Counted from the first letter of the stretch, positions 37,795 to 53,530 are shown. The stretch: DNA of 64,000 bases from Chinchilla lanigera (GCF_000276665.1 NW_004955484.1:290446-354445), one strand, 5' to 3'. Made by a program: numbers and translations. Notes: a model not told the origin generated them from the letters alone.

Positions 37795-38400
37795 TGCTAG
37801 TGAACCTGTAGCACGGCATGCATGTTGCAGACTTCTGCATGTATCATTGAAAGTTCTAAAAGGTTCCAAATTGCTGCCCCCGAGCATTATCAGTACGGTG
37901 CTTTGCTCAAAGAGGACATGATCTATAAGCTAATGGAATTAATCGTGGGCATCCAGCAAGACAGGGTAGAGGCCCTCAGGAGATGTGATTGCAGACCTGG
38001 CATGGATCTGTGTCCTTAGGAAGTCAAGTAAAATCTGAACCTCGATTGCCAAACTTGGAAATAAGTTGGCAGAACTGGCCAATAGAGTGGGTTGGACACT
38101 CTCTCTTTTTAGCCAACTCAGCCATGGCTGTTGGAAGTTTAAGGTTATTGTTAAACAGGCAGCTCTGTCAGCCTCTCTTCTGCTGCACTGTGCTTGCATT
38201 GTTGAGCAGAACTGCTCACCTTTCCTTGTGGTGAATCAGTGGTGTGCACTGGTAGCTCCAAAAGAGCAGGACAATAAGGCAGCTTGAGGTCTTTGTCTCC
38301 TGCCTTTTGGGTCACACTGAGAGAAACTTCTCTATAGTTCACATCCACTGGTTCACAATTAGCACAGGATTCTAAAGGGTTTTTAGGGTGTTGTAAGAAA
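37795..38400. other. Unclassified block, possible hAT remnant
   Basis: It opens with GAGCAGTGCTAGTGAACCTG, which resembles the terminal GTGGCGAACCT-type motif of some hAT elements, and the sequence is of moderate G+C. I cannot match the rest to a family. Confidence 0.2.
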
Positions 38401-38698
38401 CTCCAGGCCGTGATGCATGGCAGCCATGAAAAGGCAGCTCACAGAAATGTTTCCTTTGGAAATTTTAACATATTTCAATATGATAGTTTCTTTAAGCAAT
38501 GTTATTTTCTAATTAAAACTGTGACCAAGTTAAACAGACGCCACACCTATGACCATCTAGACATCCAAGGCAAAACAGATGCCATGAAATCATCACAGGA
38601 GATTCTGAGCGATGGAAGCAGATACCCTGTATCCATGTTGCCGCCTCTCATGTGGGATTAATGAGGAAAGGTCTGGAGATTGCCGTGGAGAGCCTCCT

Positions 38699-38731
38699 GT
38701 GTGTGTGTGTGTGTCTGTGTGTCTGTGTGTG
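38699..38731. repeat. (TG)n microsatellite
   Basis: TG units with a few TC steps, adjoining a SINE dimer. Confidence 0.93.
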
Positions 38732-38920
38732 TTACTATGATTGCACCCTGGGCCTTCATACTAAACTATATCCCCAGCCCTTTTCTTATTTTTTTTTTTT
38801 TAATTTTGGGACAGGGTCGTGCTAAGTCACTAAGTTTCCTGGGATACGTATGGACTTCAACTACCCTGCCTCAGCTTCCCAGAGTGCCGGGATCACAGGC
38901 GGGTACCAACACATCCAGAA
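38732..38920 (-). mobile_element. B1-ID dimeric SINE
   Basis: Reversed ID half (GATTGCACCCTGGGCC, CCCCAGCCC) then a T-rich linker and a reversed B1 half (TGGGACAGGGTCGTGCTAAG, CTGCCTCAGCTTCCCAGAG, GGGATCACAGGCGGG). Confidence 0.88.
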
Positions 38921-39962
38921 ATTTCTGACATGCTAGCCAGGGTGTCTCCTTCCAGTAGCACAAAGGATTGGCATGACATGCAGAAGATACATGACGGAGC
39001 AATGAAAAATAAACACACAAATCAGTAAAAACAAGGTGGTGTCCAGATGCCAGCATATCCTTCCAGGTTATCAGATTCTGAACCATGGTGGCTGTGAAAC
39101 TTTCATGACATTGAATTATTTTATAACTATAAATTGTATGTCATCCATAGGATCGCAAACCAAAGTCTGAAACTGTGGAGGGAATGAGATGCTACTACAC
39201 ATCTGATTTAATAAGTTGTTCCTCTCATATACAGATTATATCTACCTGGACCTGGTATCTATCTTTCTATTTATTCACCTGTCTACATATCCTAGTAAAC
39301 ACAGGGACTTTGGACCAGAGCCTGTTTACTTACAAGGAATCTCAGTAGCATGGATTCCTCACAGCCTAGATTCCTGTGGGCTGATTCCATCATGCCGGGT
39401 ACACCCAACACTGCATGCTGTCCTTGCACCCCAAGACAGCCAGCCAACACGGGAGGCTTGGGGCTGACAGAGGGTGACTGCAGGACCTGCTCTCCTTATA
39501 TAGTCAGGGAGAGAGTTTGCCTCTGGAAGGTAACAAATCTCCTCCAAGGGAAGAGGTACAAATCTTGAGGCTTTTATTACTCTTAAAGAGTAGGCAGTGC
39601 ATCTGCAGGAGATAAGCCCTTAAATCTCCCTAGAGAATTTACTATCTTTAACTTCCAAAACACACTTACATTTAATCATCCTTTAACTTAAGTTGGTAGG
39701 ATTGTTTTGCCTTTTAGTTTTTGTTTGTTTGCTGTTTTGTTTGTTTTGTGGGTTTAGGGGGGTTGGTTCTTGTTTTTTTGTTATTGTTTTGTTTTGCTTT
39801 TTAAAAAAAGCATTAGTTCCCTACAAGTTAGTAATTCTTGTGCATAAGCAAGCAGCTTCCACCTGGCAGAGGTCTCATTCTAATATGACTTGTGCATCCA
39901 TGTCTCTGTTCTTTAGATTCTCCTTTGAACTAGCTTAAAAGCTTACCAATTTCTTCATTAAT

Positions 39963-40210
39963 AATGCAATCTCTCTAAAATATGTTTTTAAGCTCTTACT
40001 TTCATATCTGTATGAGAGTCAAGATTTTGATTTCTGGAAAATAAATAATGCAATCTCTCTAAAATATGTTTTTAAGCTCTTACTTTCATATCTGTATGAG
40101 AGTCAAGATTTTGATTTCTGGAAAATAAATAATGCAATCTCTCTAAAATATGTTTTTAAGCTCTTACTTTCATATCTGTATGAGAGTCAAGATTTTGATT
40201 TCTGGAAAAT
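39963..40210. repeat. 84-bp tandem repeat, three copies
   Basis: Three head-to-tail copies with a period of exactly 84 bp: starting at 39963, 40047 and 40131, the third lacking a few bases at its end. The unit contains ATGCAATCTCTCT near its start and GATTTTGATTTCTGGAAAAT at its end. I saw no difference between copies when reading them side by side. It is non-coding: stops occur in the frames and it sits in an intron. Confidence 0.97.
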
Positions 40211-41749
40211 TATCCTTTCCTAAATGCAACAAGAGTGGTGGGCTAAGGGGACAGGGGGAAATGAATAAGAAGAGATTGCTGAAACAGACAGAAAAATCTA
40301 TGAAGTTTAAAAAATAGGATGGTAATTTGGGCTTACGGGCGTCTCTCCCTGAAGAGATTTCTAATAATACGAATTGTAAATAAAGCTACTGAGTAATTAA
40401 GAACTTGATTTACCTTAGGCTGACTGCTATTTTTTAGCATGATAACAGTGTAAAGAAAAAATATGCCGTTTAAGCAACACAGTTAGTTGCAAAGCTGTGG
40501 CGCTTCATGCTTAATAGCTGAGGGTGACAGATGTGATAAAGACCTGAAGAACAGGTGGAAGAGTTGCATTAGGGAACACAGGAAGGATGAAAGGGAAGAA
40601 GAGTGAGTATTCTGGAGCAAACCACATGGGTATATCAGAATAGTGAGAGTTAATTCTTAACTGCTTAGCTATTAAGAAGGCTTTAATATTGAAATCTCAA
40701 AGTAAAAACCATTATGTTATATGTCTTATTGTAGAAGCACATGGGGTATTTGTCACTAATAGAGAGACTTGGACCTTGGACTCTAAACTTACTGAGTCAG
40801 GAAAACTAAACCCAAGTGCCTCAGTAATGGTGTAGAGGGAAGGGGTGAATTTAACGCACATTTTCTCTAAACTTAAAAGCCAGTGTTCTAGTGCTCACCA
40901 ATTCCTCATACTGTAACAATTGTACTTACAATGTAATGTTTGATGATGAGAAACTTCTTGAACATAAAACTATCATATTACAGAAAATGCAGTCAGTTTA
41001 GTGTAGAAGAAAATAACCCTCTGCCTCTGAATGGGGACAACCACCGGGATGCATCTCATCCTCAGTATTTTTAAACCACATTTAGAATACTCTATTCACA
41101 AAGAAATTTCAGCCTTTAGCATCGTTTGGGAAATTCCCCATTCAAAATAGATTGTTTTGTTTATATTGTTTAGCTTGTAATGCTTGGAGGTACTTTAATC
41201 CATGCAAAATCATTTGAAAGACAATAATTCAAGGTTAAAATTTTTTATTCACATACACATTTGCAAGTTGCTGACTCAGCATTCTTTCCTGGGTTTAGCA
41301 ATTGCTACACTGGGTTGGATAACTAGGAGATACAAGTAATGAGACCTTCATCGAAGATACCCTTCCTAGTGGGGAAAACTTCCCATGGTGAGCAAAAAGA
41401 CCAAGGGTCCATTTCTTGACCTACCTGTCTCCTCTCATATTTTTAGCCTGCTGTAGTTCCAGTCCGAGTCCAGGTTTCCTCATTTGCAAAACCTGAGGCA
41501 TGAGGTGAGTGTGAAGCTATAACCCCTAAGGTTGGCATGCCCTGGCACTGTCACTTGTGTTTGACTATGTTTTCATATTCCAGAACTTCTAGATTCATGC
41601 CCTGTTCCCCAGAATACCTGGGTCTCTGCCCTTAACATCTTGCAGATGTAGTTCAGTAATTTACACAGGGCCAATACATTACTGAATTATTGCCCGTAGT
41701 AAATATAAAAGACTGATAAAGACAGTCAGCCTTCATCTTTCATGAATTT

Positions 41750-42327
41750 GCCTACTTGCTAAACATATTTCTAACCCCAACATTTTGGCAGTCATTTGCA
41801 GACATGCACAGAGCAGCAGAAGGTATGTGTATCCAATATACACGACCTCAGCGGAAGTTGAACAAGTGGGCGTCCTGTCTCGGTTTCAGCTCTCAGTTTG
41901 TAAACTGGTGTCTTATTTGTGATCCATTTTGTAACACATTTTTTACACCTTTGTGCTTCAGGTTGGTGCTTTTATTGTTTAAAATGGAGATTTTATGATG
42001 CCTTTGGTGTGCTCTGGAGTGTCCCTAAATATCTGAAGGCTGTGCTGTGCATTAACTAAGCCTTGTTCTGGGTGATAGACAAGAATTTGGTGGTGACTTC
42101 AGCATTAATGAGTTACACACATGTGTGTATATGAAATAAAGCGTCTTTAACCTGAACTACACACAAAACAAGGTGAAGTATTTATTGATAGATGAGAACG
42201 TCGTCACTGCAGGGGCAGAGGCACCTAATCTTACTGGATTCCCCTTAGGAGCCAAAGTTTAGTATTTGCTAATCCAGTGTCCATGGCGAATGTGTAGAAC
42301 ATAATTATTACAAATAAGGAGAATAGC

Positions 42328-42330
<3 letters not shown>
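41750..42330 (+). mobile_element. Tigger-like DNA transposon remnant
   Basis: Follows the 3' part of a Tigger-type (pogo-like) element: CATGCACAGAGCAGCAGAAG (41803), GGTGTGCTCTGGAGTGTCCC, AACACACAAAACAAGGTGAA-type text, and the end TAGAACATAATTATTACAAA then TAAGGAGAAT, the degenerate terminal repeat. It is next to (TG)n. There is no transposase frame. Confidence 0.6.

Positions 42331-42358
<28 letters not shown>
42331..42358. repeat. (TG)n microsatellite
   Basis: Fourteen TG units directly at the end of the Tigger-like remnant. Confidence 0.96.
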
Positions 42359-42360
<2 letters not shown>

Positions 42361-42597
42361 CTTGAAGCTTCAAAGACAGAGATATTTATCAACTTAGAGT
42401 TATCTAATTTTCACATCTAAACTTTGTATTACATGTGTACGTGAACAATGCAAGATACACTTTTGGCAGCATAGAATTTGCCTACTTGCTTCACAGGTGG
42501 GTAGAGGTATATTGTTAAATCTCTCCCATATCCAACCTACCTGAATAGGAATTCTTTGACACTTGAATTCCTATCTTATATTGACAAAGCTTCCCCT

Positions 42598-42742
42598 TTT
42601 ATTTTGAGACAAGGTCTCACTCTGTAGTTAAGAATATCTTTGAGCTCACTGTAGCCCAGGTTGGCCTAGAACTCATGGCAGTCCTCCTGCCTCAGCCTCC
42701 CAATTGGTGGCATTACAGGGATGTACCCCCATGCCTGTCTAC
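42598..42742 (-). mobile_element. B1-type SINE
   Basis: Reversed B1: TTTTGAGACAAGGTCTCACT, CCCAGGTTGGCCTAGAACTC, CCTCCTGCCTCAGCCTCCC. An ID element is inserted just to its right. Confidence 0.93.
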
Positions 42743-42749
42743 AAAGCTT

Positions 42750-42850
42750 TCTTTTTTTTTGTTTGTTTTTTTTCCCGGTACCGGGAATCGAACTCACGAC
42801 TTTGTGCTTGCCAGGCAGGTGCTGTGCCGCTGAGCTAAATCCCCAGCCCC
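42750..42850 (-). mobile_element. ID-type SINE
   Basis: Reversed ID: a T run, CCCGGTACCGGGAATCGAAC, GCTTGCCAGGCAGGTGCTGT, GCTGAGCTAAATCCCCAGCC. It is followed by a T/C-rich simple stretch to about 42905. Confidence 0.93.
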
Positions 42851-43261
42851 TCTTTTTTCTTTTCGTTTCTTTTTTCTTTTCTTTTCTTTTTATTGTTTTC
42901 TTTTCTTTTGTTTGTGAAGTCTTTTCAATGTATTATACTTAACAGAGCAATTTGTGCACATAAAAGTCAGATAAATAGTAATTTCAAACCAGTATCCACA
43001 TTGGAACCACTCAGGAAGATTGTCTAACACACTGGATCCATGCCCCCATCAGACACTGAGGCTAAAGCTCCTAGGGCGCTGACTGGGCATTTGAGTCCTG
43101 TAGACTGGGAAGCTTCATTAGAAGGCAAGCATGTGGGAGCCATAGAATGTTTTAGATTCTTTTGGTCTATGGGGCAGTTTCCTCAATGGTTGTGTTAATA
43201 GAGCCACCAAGTGCATTATGTGAAAATCTCTACGGATAGATTCTATAATAATTGGTGCCCC

Positions 43262-43320
43262 ATGAGAGAGAGGAGAAAGAGCAAGAGAGAGAAAGAGAGA
43301 GACAGACAGACAGAGAGATC
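43262..43320. repeat. (GA)n/(GACA)n purine tract
   Basis: GAGA and CAGA units. The open frame 43252-43683 starts in this tract and has no protein signature. Confidence 0.92.
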
Positions 43321-43599
43321 AGCACCCCAGGTTTAACACCACCCTGTGGCTTTCAGAGTGACACAAGTACGAAGGAAGTGTTGCCCCCACTCAGGTGCCT
43401 CCTTAGCTTTGCATCTGAATATGCCACACACATCTCCAACTCACAACATATAAAACAGATTTCTAACCTTTCCCCTCAAACCTTTCCTGGCCCCACCTCA
43501 AATAATAGCAATTCACATTCTCTAGTCATCCGAACCCCGGACCATGGTATTTTCTCACGTCTTATCGCTATTTCGGGGCTCGGCTCTAACCCGCTTCGC

Positions 43600-44065
43600 C
43601 ATCCGCACTGGCACTGCTCAGGGCAAGAAGCCGCCATCACAGCTGTTTCCTGCACTTTTGCATTACTTGAAGAGGTTTCCTGACAGCTTCCCTAACCCCT
43701 ATTCCCTCTGTACAGTCTCCTCCTTCCTTTGCAGCCCTGCTCCTGGATAGGCATTTCCCAGCATAGGAGCCATTTGATCGCATTAAAGGCCGTCAGACTG
43801 CACCCCACCATTGCTTAAAACCTCCAGCATCTTCTCACTGCATACAAAGCAAAAAGCCAAGAACCTGACCATGTTATTGTAAGAATCCCATGACCCGTCC
43901 CCTCTCTGCTCTTGCTCCTTGACACTCTCTCCCTGTGCTACTACTTCCCATCCCCCAGCTACCCTGGATTTGTTGCTATTTTCTGAACACATTTGACAAG
44001 ACCACCTGTCTCAGGAGCTGGCATTTGCTGTTGCCTCTACCTGGCAGGCTCTTTCTCCAGCAAGT
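43600..44065 (+). mobile_element. L2 LINE remnant
   Basis: CTTAAAACCTCCAGCATCTT, a CAAAAAGCCAAGAACCTGAC block, CTCTGCTCTTGCTCCTTGAC and CTACCTGGCAGGCTCTTTCT follow the L2 3' region in order. Confidence 0.6.
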
Positions 44066-45239
44066 TACGGCTGGATTCTAAGCAGCAATCCTCCTCTACC
44101 ACAGTGCCAGCCCCAACCTAATACTGCCCTCATTGTGGTTGTTGTTTTGCTCCATAAAACTTGGACTCCCTCAAGCAGCACTGTCCAAAGTAACTTTCTG
44201 CAACACGGAAATGTTCTACACCAGTGATGATCAGTAGAACAGTCCTTATCAGCCACAGGAAGCTGCAGGTGGTGAAAATGGGGCCAAGGAGAGTCGGGAG
44301 CTACACATTTCATTTAATCTTATTCTGATTAACTTATTTGTTTGGGTTTTAAAATGTATTCAGATTCATTTAATTTTAATTAAATTAGAATTTAAATAGG
44401 TACTCGTTGCAAGCGACAACCCTACTGGACAGCATCGTTCATTCGGAATTCACTATTTGTGTTTGATAAGGAATGGATTAAGTTTTCTTTACTTGGTTTT
44501 TATATTTCATTTTCCCCAGTATTACTGGTTGAAAAGATCACCTTTCTTTCACTGCACATCTTAACACCTTGACAAAAAATAAATTATCTGTATATGAGTG
44601 AATTGTTTATACCTTATTTTGTTTCACTGATACATTTCCTGATTTTGTTACTAACTGCATAGTGCTTTATCCAGCCCATCAGTATAATGCCTTCAAATCC
44701 AATAGAGCTGAGTTCTTCTACTCTGTTCTTCAAACTGACTTGATCCTTCTTAGCCCTTTATATTTGCTGAGGTATTTTAGGATGTGCTTACCCATTTTCA
44801 CCACAGTAATCACACCAACCTACAAACAAACATCCTGCTGCATTTTAATTTAGATTTGTATTAAATCAGTATCAAGTTTAGAAGAATTGATGCTCTACAG
44901 TGTTGCCTTTTTTAAGCAGAGAAAATTTTATACTACTAATTTATATAGGATGCTAACAGATTTCAGTAGTATTTTGTACTTAAAAGTGCAGAAGGCTTCT
45001 ATATCTTTCATTCCATTTGTTATTCGTGTTTGAGATTTTTGATGTTGCAGAAAATGCAACCTTCTAAAATATCATTTTCTAATTGCTTACCACTGGCATA
45101 TAGAAATAAAATTAACTTTGTATTGATTTTGTATCCAGTGATAATCTAAAATTAGAGTAGTTTGCTGCAGATCATTTCAAATATTCTTTTAAAAATTTTT
45201 TATCAGTCCAAGTTTCTAGTATGTAGTGTTTCCATTAAT

Positions 45240-45745
45240 GTGTGGAGCTAGTACATGTGCAGAACACATCTTAATTGCTTTTTTTTCATTCTTACCCTGC
45301 TTCCCTTTCTTTCATCTCTTGATTCTCCTCCCAATTTAAGAAAGATTTATCTCTATACTTCCTATTATTTATCTTTCATTTTACTCCTTATTTATCATTT
45401 GAGTTTCTCGTATAAGAATATTTGTGTCTCTGATTTATTTCACTTAACATTATGGTCTCAAGCTGCATCCACTTTCCTACAAATGACTCAAGTTTATCTT
45501 TCTTTACGGCAAAGTAGTACTCCATCATACTACCGTGTTTTCTTCATCCATTCCTCTGTTATGGACACGTAGGCCACTTCCAAGATTTGGCTATAATGAA
45601 CTGTGCTGCTGTAAACATGGATACACAGGTATCACTGTACTATGAGGTCTTTAGCTATTTTGGAAAGATATCAAGAAGGGAATCGCTGAGTCAAGTGGAA
45701 TTTTGCTTTTTGGAGGTATCTCCATACTGATTTCCCATACATAAC
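45240..45745 (-). mobile_element. L1 3' end
   Basis: Follows the complement of L1: TGATTTATTTCACTTAACAT (45432), GCATCCACTTTCCTACAAAT, GTAGTACTCCATCATACTAC, AACTGTGCTGCTGTAAACAT. All frames are broken. Confidence 0.87.
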
Positions 45746-46365
45746 CTAAGCACCTACAAATAACAAGAATTGTAGGTCTTTCTTTCCCATATTTATGTTT
45801 TTCTACTTTGTTTCCTTGCATTATCACACTGGCTGAGATCCAATTCAATGATGTATGAAGGATATTAATGCTCGTAACCAAAAAATCTTTCCATATTTCA
45901 CTACAAATTTACATAAGGTATAAGCTTTGTGGGTACTTTATCAAATTAAAGAAATTCTATTCTATTGGTAATGTCATTTTCTTCTTGACCATGAATAGAC
46001 ACTGAATTTTTATGACTGTTAATATTTATGGGCATTTACTCATGTAAAAAGTTCTAGAATATAAACTTCATGTTTATATGCATTCAAAAAGTAAATATTT
46101 CTCAAAGCTTTTATGTACATCAATCTTCTCTAACAAATAAAGTCTGTTTTTCTTTTAGGATTTAATAGAAAACATGTATGAGTAGATGTTCTACGGAGAT
46201 AACACATGCATAGAAAATGACAGTATATTAAATCATTACACTTAACTAATATATTAAAGAGTTACATTCAGTTGCTTTACTGAACAATACACATTTTAAT
46301 GAAGTTGCAAAATTACATCAACTTCCTACTTAGATCACTTTAATTTTGTGTAGGTAAAGTATTCA

Positions 46366-49251
<2,886 letters not shown>

Positions 49252-50079
49252 TCATCTTTAGATAGCATAAAGTGCTTACCCACAGTCATGTGAAAGAGGA
49301 GCGTCAGCCACAACACACAGAGTCAATTTAACAAGACCAACAATTATGCTGTCTGGTGTTAAGGTCCTTCAGCCACAGAACTAACGGTTAGGTCATTAAA
49401 TCCACCTGATTTCAGCCAGTTCTCAGGCAATTGTGACTGCTCAATCTTTGATGTGTCTCACTATGTCAGAGATCTTTAATTTCCATAACATGAACTTGTT
49501 TGACATAACACGAATACATTACCTATCATCAGTTTACAGGAAATAAACATGTCACCACATAGGATTACTACATTATTTGAACACTTAAAGAAAAAAAATA
49601 AAGAAAGAGGAAGGAAAAGAGTTGTGGCAGGGAAGGACCTCTCTATTCATCTGGCCTATAGATGTAAGGAACATGGAAGGATGTGGTACAGACTCACAAA
49701 TTCCAGGTGGTGCTCTAGTGTTCTGAATGGAACTCACAGAGGCTTCCACAGTATTTTAAGTTTTCAAGAGGAATAACTGTCATATGCAACATCTGTCTAC
49801 CACTGGGTGATTTACAAGCTTGAGGCTGCTACGTTCCAACATTAGATGATAATATATTTCTTTTCATCGCAACCTGTCTTTGAGGAGCTGGGTTTTAAAT
49901 AATTGATTCTTATAAAGCAAGTACTGTACCATGTCAGATGACATTGAACAAAACAGGAGTGACAGTGTCTGATCTGACTCCAAGTTTTTAAAAGTTACAT
50001 AATATCCAAAAGGTATACAGCCCAATTATTAAATAATTGTGCTTATTTTAAAATATTTTAAATGATGTGTATTACTTTT

Positions 50080-50200
50080 TCATTAATCAATTTTATTATG
50101 TATACAACATGGATGTATGGTGTGCATAGAGTTCATTAAAATGTCACTATAGTGAAACAAATTAGCGTATCTATCATAGCTACCCAAACTTTTTTGTTTG
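50080..50200 (-). mobile_element. Possible L1 3'-UTR piece
   Basis: TTTTATTATGTATACAACAT and AAATTAGCGTATCTATCATA recall the complement of an old L1 3' untranslated region. A weak match only. Confidence 0.35.
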
Positions 50201-50489
50201 TTTTTGTGGTAAGAATAGCTAAAATCTCTGAACTGTGTGGTTTTGGAAGAATATACCTGAATTCTATTCAATAAGAGTTCCTGGATAGGAGAGGAAAACT
50301 ACAGTCACATATTAATAAAGTGCTAATTGCCAAGATTCTTTAAAAAAACAGCTACAATCTACTCATTTAACATGAGTCTCAATTATAGTCCAGTTTTATT
50401 ACTGGACTATACAATAGTGTACTCATGCTATACAATAGCTCTCTAGATTTGTATCATTATTTCAAAGAGTTTCTAAGTTATTAGGACAC

Positions 50490-51180
50490 GGATCAAGTCC
50501 TTTGGACCCCAGGTGTTAGCATATCTTTCTGTCTTAGGGTCATAATGAAAAACTAAGGAAACACCTAGGGCAGCATGGAAAAAAACACTGGGGACCTTCT
50601 GCTGTCCACTTAAAGCACCCTGATGGGCTAAGATCATTTAAACCTCCCCCCCCCCCCTGCTTGGCTATATCTCAGAGAAGTTTCCGGCTGACAATAGTTC
50701 CCTTTCCTTAGGGGGTTCACTTTAAAAAACTCTCAATATTCAATTATTTTTTGCCCTTCTGAGATTAAATCTCTCCATCTCTTCTCAGTTTTACAATAAA
50801 AAATGTCTTCCCTTAAACATGCAACTGTCAGATGGCTAAAGCTACCATTTAAGAGCCTCATTTCCATGACTACGAATTAGCAAACACACTTGACTGATTG
50901 CACCACCATGGTTAAGTCAGCTGTTAGGACATAAGCACTCATCAAGTCGTTGGGACCAACACCAGTTTTAAATGAAAGTCTCAGGGATATTGTTTGACTT
51001 CAAGACAAAATTAGGAGAGAAGTAAAACACCATGAACAAAGAAGTTTGGGAACTTCTCCAGTGAGTGCGAATAGCCCTGACTGGACTATTTATGACTTTC
51101 AGAATATAGAATAAATGATACATTGAGACCAAGCCTTTCACTGCTCTCATTCATTTTAAATTAAAAAATAACCTACAAAA
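50490..51180. other. Unclassified block with poly-C
   Basis: It contains a run of 12 C (50646-50657) and an AATAAA signal near 50797. It might be an LTR remnant, but I recognise no family. Confidence 0.2.
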
Positions 51181-51466
51181 CCTGCCGGGAATACATTTGT
51201 GATGGTATTTTTCTACTCTTTTATTAAAAATAAGGGCAGGGACTTTGTATTTGTTTATGGGATCTTTCCAATTTTAATTTAAAACATTATTGATATAATA
51301 GCAGATGTCCAGGTACAGAAAACAAACAATCCAGGAAAGAATAAAGAAGAAAGATCACTTACATTCTCACTGTATAGAAATTGACACTGTAAACATTTAT
51401 ACATGTATGTTCACAAATATAATCATAAACTGATGATACTTTACAATCTCCTTGTTAAGGATCAAA

Positions 51467-51519
51467 TATACACACACATATATATATAGAGAGAGAGAGG
51501 TGGGGGGAGAGAGAGAGAA
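51467..51519. repeat. CA/TA/GA compound simple sequence
   Basis: CA, TA and GA dinucleotide runs in series. Confidence 0.92.
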
Positions 51520-52138
51520 TATTTCCATGCCCATTAATTTTCTACATATTTTAGCATTTGTATAAGTTTACCAGAATCCATTCAAAGACTGTATCATAAT
51601 TTATTTCATTTTTAACCATTTCAAATCAATGGCAACCTAGAAAAAGAGATTTTATAATACTTAATCAGCAACAATTCTACTTGGGAATCAAATGAGAAGA
51701 TTACAGAGTAGACCCTTCTTAAACAGACTTCAAACTTTGCTTTCTTTTTTTAAAAAGAGTAGATTTAAGGGGCTTTGCCTAAAATCTAAAAGAAGTCATC
51801 TTTACTTACTGTGAGTTATATATACATACAAAATTTCTGTTTGATCTGCTTTCAAAGACTGACTTAGTTCTCTTTTCTTGATTCTTGCTAGTCAGACTAG
51901 ACTTTTCATGTTTTTAAATAAAATGTGAAAGACTGAACTTTGGATTGTATTTATATTCATTGTGTGATAATACGTGACTGCTGGTAACCGACGGCTATTC
52001 ACGCTGTGTGGAAGTTCCCATTTTCTCACGTCTTCTAAACAACCGTATTTTACATTTTCCTCGCCAGTCACCCCAGTACAGAGTAAGACAATCCTTCAGC
52101 CCATTTTCTTGAGCTTCTAATTCTTTCCCTTGGACATT

Positions 52139-52272
52139 TCCATCATTATTTTCGTTTTGTTTTTTTTTTTTGGTTTTTCTCCGGTACCAGGAACCGAACT
52201 CACGACCTTGCGCTTGCCAGGCAAGCGATTTGCCGCTGAGCTAAATCCCCAGCCCCCTCCATCATTATTTTC
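52139..52272 (-). mobile_element. Recent ID SINE with 15-bp target-site duplication
   Basis: Minus strand reads GGGGCTGGGGATTTAGCTCA to CCGGAGAAAAACC and an A tail. Perfect copies of TCCATCATTATTTTC lie at 52139-52153 and 52258-52272. The open frames crossing it on both strands are products of the element. Confidence 0.97.
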
Positions 52273-52559
52273 ATTGTTTGTGAACTTCAACAAATGCACG
52301 TGTCAACATATCAAACCCGAAGTGAAGGGAAAGATTTTGATTTAGCCTGAGTCCTTTCTCTTGCAATTTATATTTAAAAAGACTCACACATGTGTACAGT
52401 GTAACATTTAGCTACAATTAATGGTATTGATGTAAAATCTATATAACATTATTGTATTTAGGGACATTGAATCACCTATAGTTCCTAGGACAATGGAAAG
52501 GATTGGAATTCAAATCTGACATCCATCTGCAAACCTACAACTGACCAGAACTAGTCTCC

Positions 52560-52950
52560 CAATCTTCAAACCTCCTGGAGCAAGTCCTGCGTGTGATGCA
52601 AAGGGGAAGGAAGGAGGGGAGTTTTGCAGGGCTCCGTGGAGAAGAGGAAAACGGGAACAGAGGGCTGTGGGCAGCCTGCAGCCTGGAGGAAGGACAGCAC
52701 GGGCCTGGGTGGAAGGTGGTCGGATGGGGGTCAAAGGCAGACTGCCTGGAGGAGAACTGGCAGGGAAGCATGACTGAGTCCCCAACACAGGGGCCCAGAA
52801 AGCGAGGAGGCGGCAAACACCCTCACACAGCCGCCGCCCAGTTTCTGTCAGGGGTCTCTGCAGCGGGAGTGTCATTGAGATCAGGCACACACCACACCCT
52901 CCGTCTTCCTAGGCTCACCAGAGGGTTGATGATGCTAATGGCTGAGGTGG
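52560..52950. other. GC-rich intronic block
   Basis: The G+C content is visibly above the neighbourhood, which explains overlapping stop-free frames on both strands (about 90-131 codons). None has a start context, splice partner or motif that I recognise, and CpG is sparse except around 52800-52830. I see no coding evidence. Confidence 0.35.
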
Positions 52951-53202
52951 TGACCCTCCCGAGTCAGTTCATATTCCTCAGGATTTGATATGTGAAGGTA
53001 TACTTAACCTGCTGCAAATGGCTGAGGTCTGAGCACCTCTGTTAGACCTGTCATCCACCACCAGCCCAGGTAGGTTTCATTCCTAGAGTAGGACAGGGAG
53101 AGCAGCTCTCCGGGCCATTCTGCCCTTGCCTCTGCTTCGGCTGGAGTCCCTCACTCAGCACCATCCCTGTGCATGCCCACAGACCCAGGGGAGAGCTTCT
53201 AG

Positions 53203-53530
53203 ATGAGTGTGTGAGTGTATGAGTGTGTGTGTGTGTGTGTGTGTAAGGAAGGCATGGGTGTGTCAGGAACTTTGAATGCCCTTATGTCTGTTTGTGTATG
53301 TGTGAGTGTGTGTGATATAGGCATGTGCACATGTGTGCATGTATGTGAGCTTGCATAAGCTAAGTAAATCCAGGTGAGAATTAAATGTGAGTGTGAGGAA
53401 TTTTTATACATGGAGCATATCACTGTGCATGTGTGTGAGAGACTTGTGCAATGCCTACATTGGTAGATACATGTAAAGAACATGTGCAAATACTTGCTCG
53501 TGTGAGTGTGAGCACATGTATGTTTGCATG
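53203..53530. repeat. Degenerate TG-rich region
   Basis: A pure (TG)n core at about 53224-53244 is followed by 280 bp of GTGTGAGTGTG, CATGTGTG and ATGTATG variants. It is biased for alternating purine-pyrimidine steps. Confidence 0.9.

Noticed and set aside
39963..40210. 84-bp repeats as a CRISPR array or coding repeat
   Set aside because: There are no spacers between copies, the context is a vertebrate intron, and the unit contains stops.
43252..43683. 143-codon open frame
   Set aside because: It starts in a GA/GACA simple repeat and ends in L2-like sequence.
52510..52988. Overlapping 126- and 131-codon frames on opposite strands
   Set aside because: Both are explained by a GC-rich stretch; no motif, start context or splice signal supports either.
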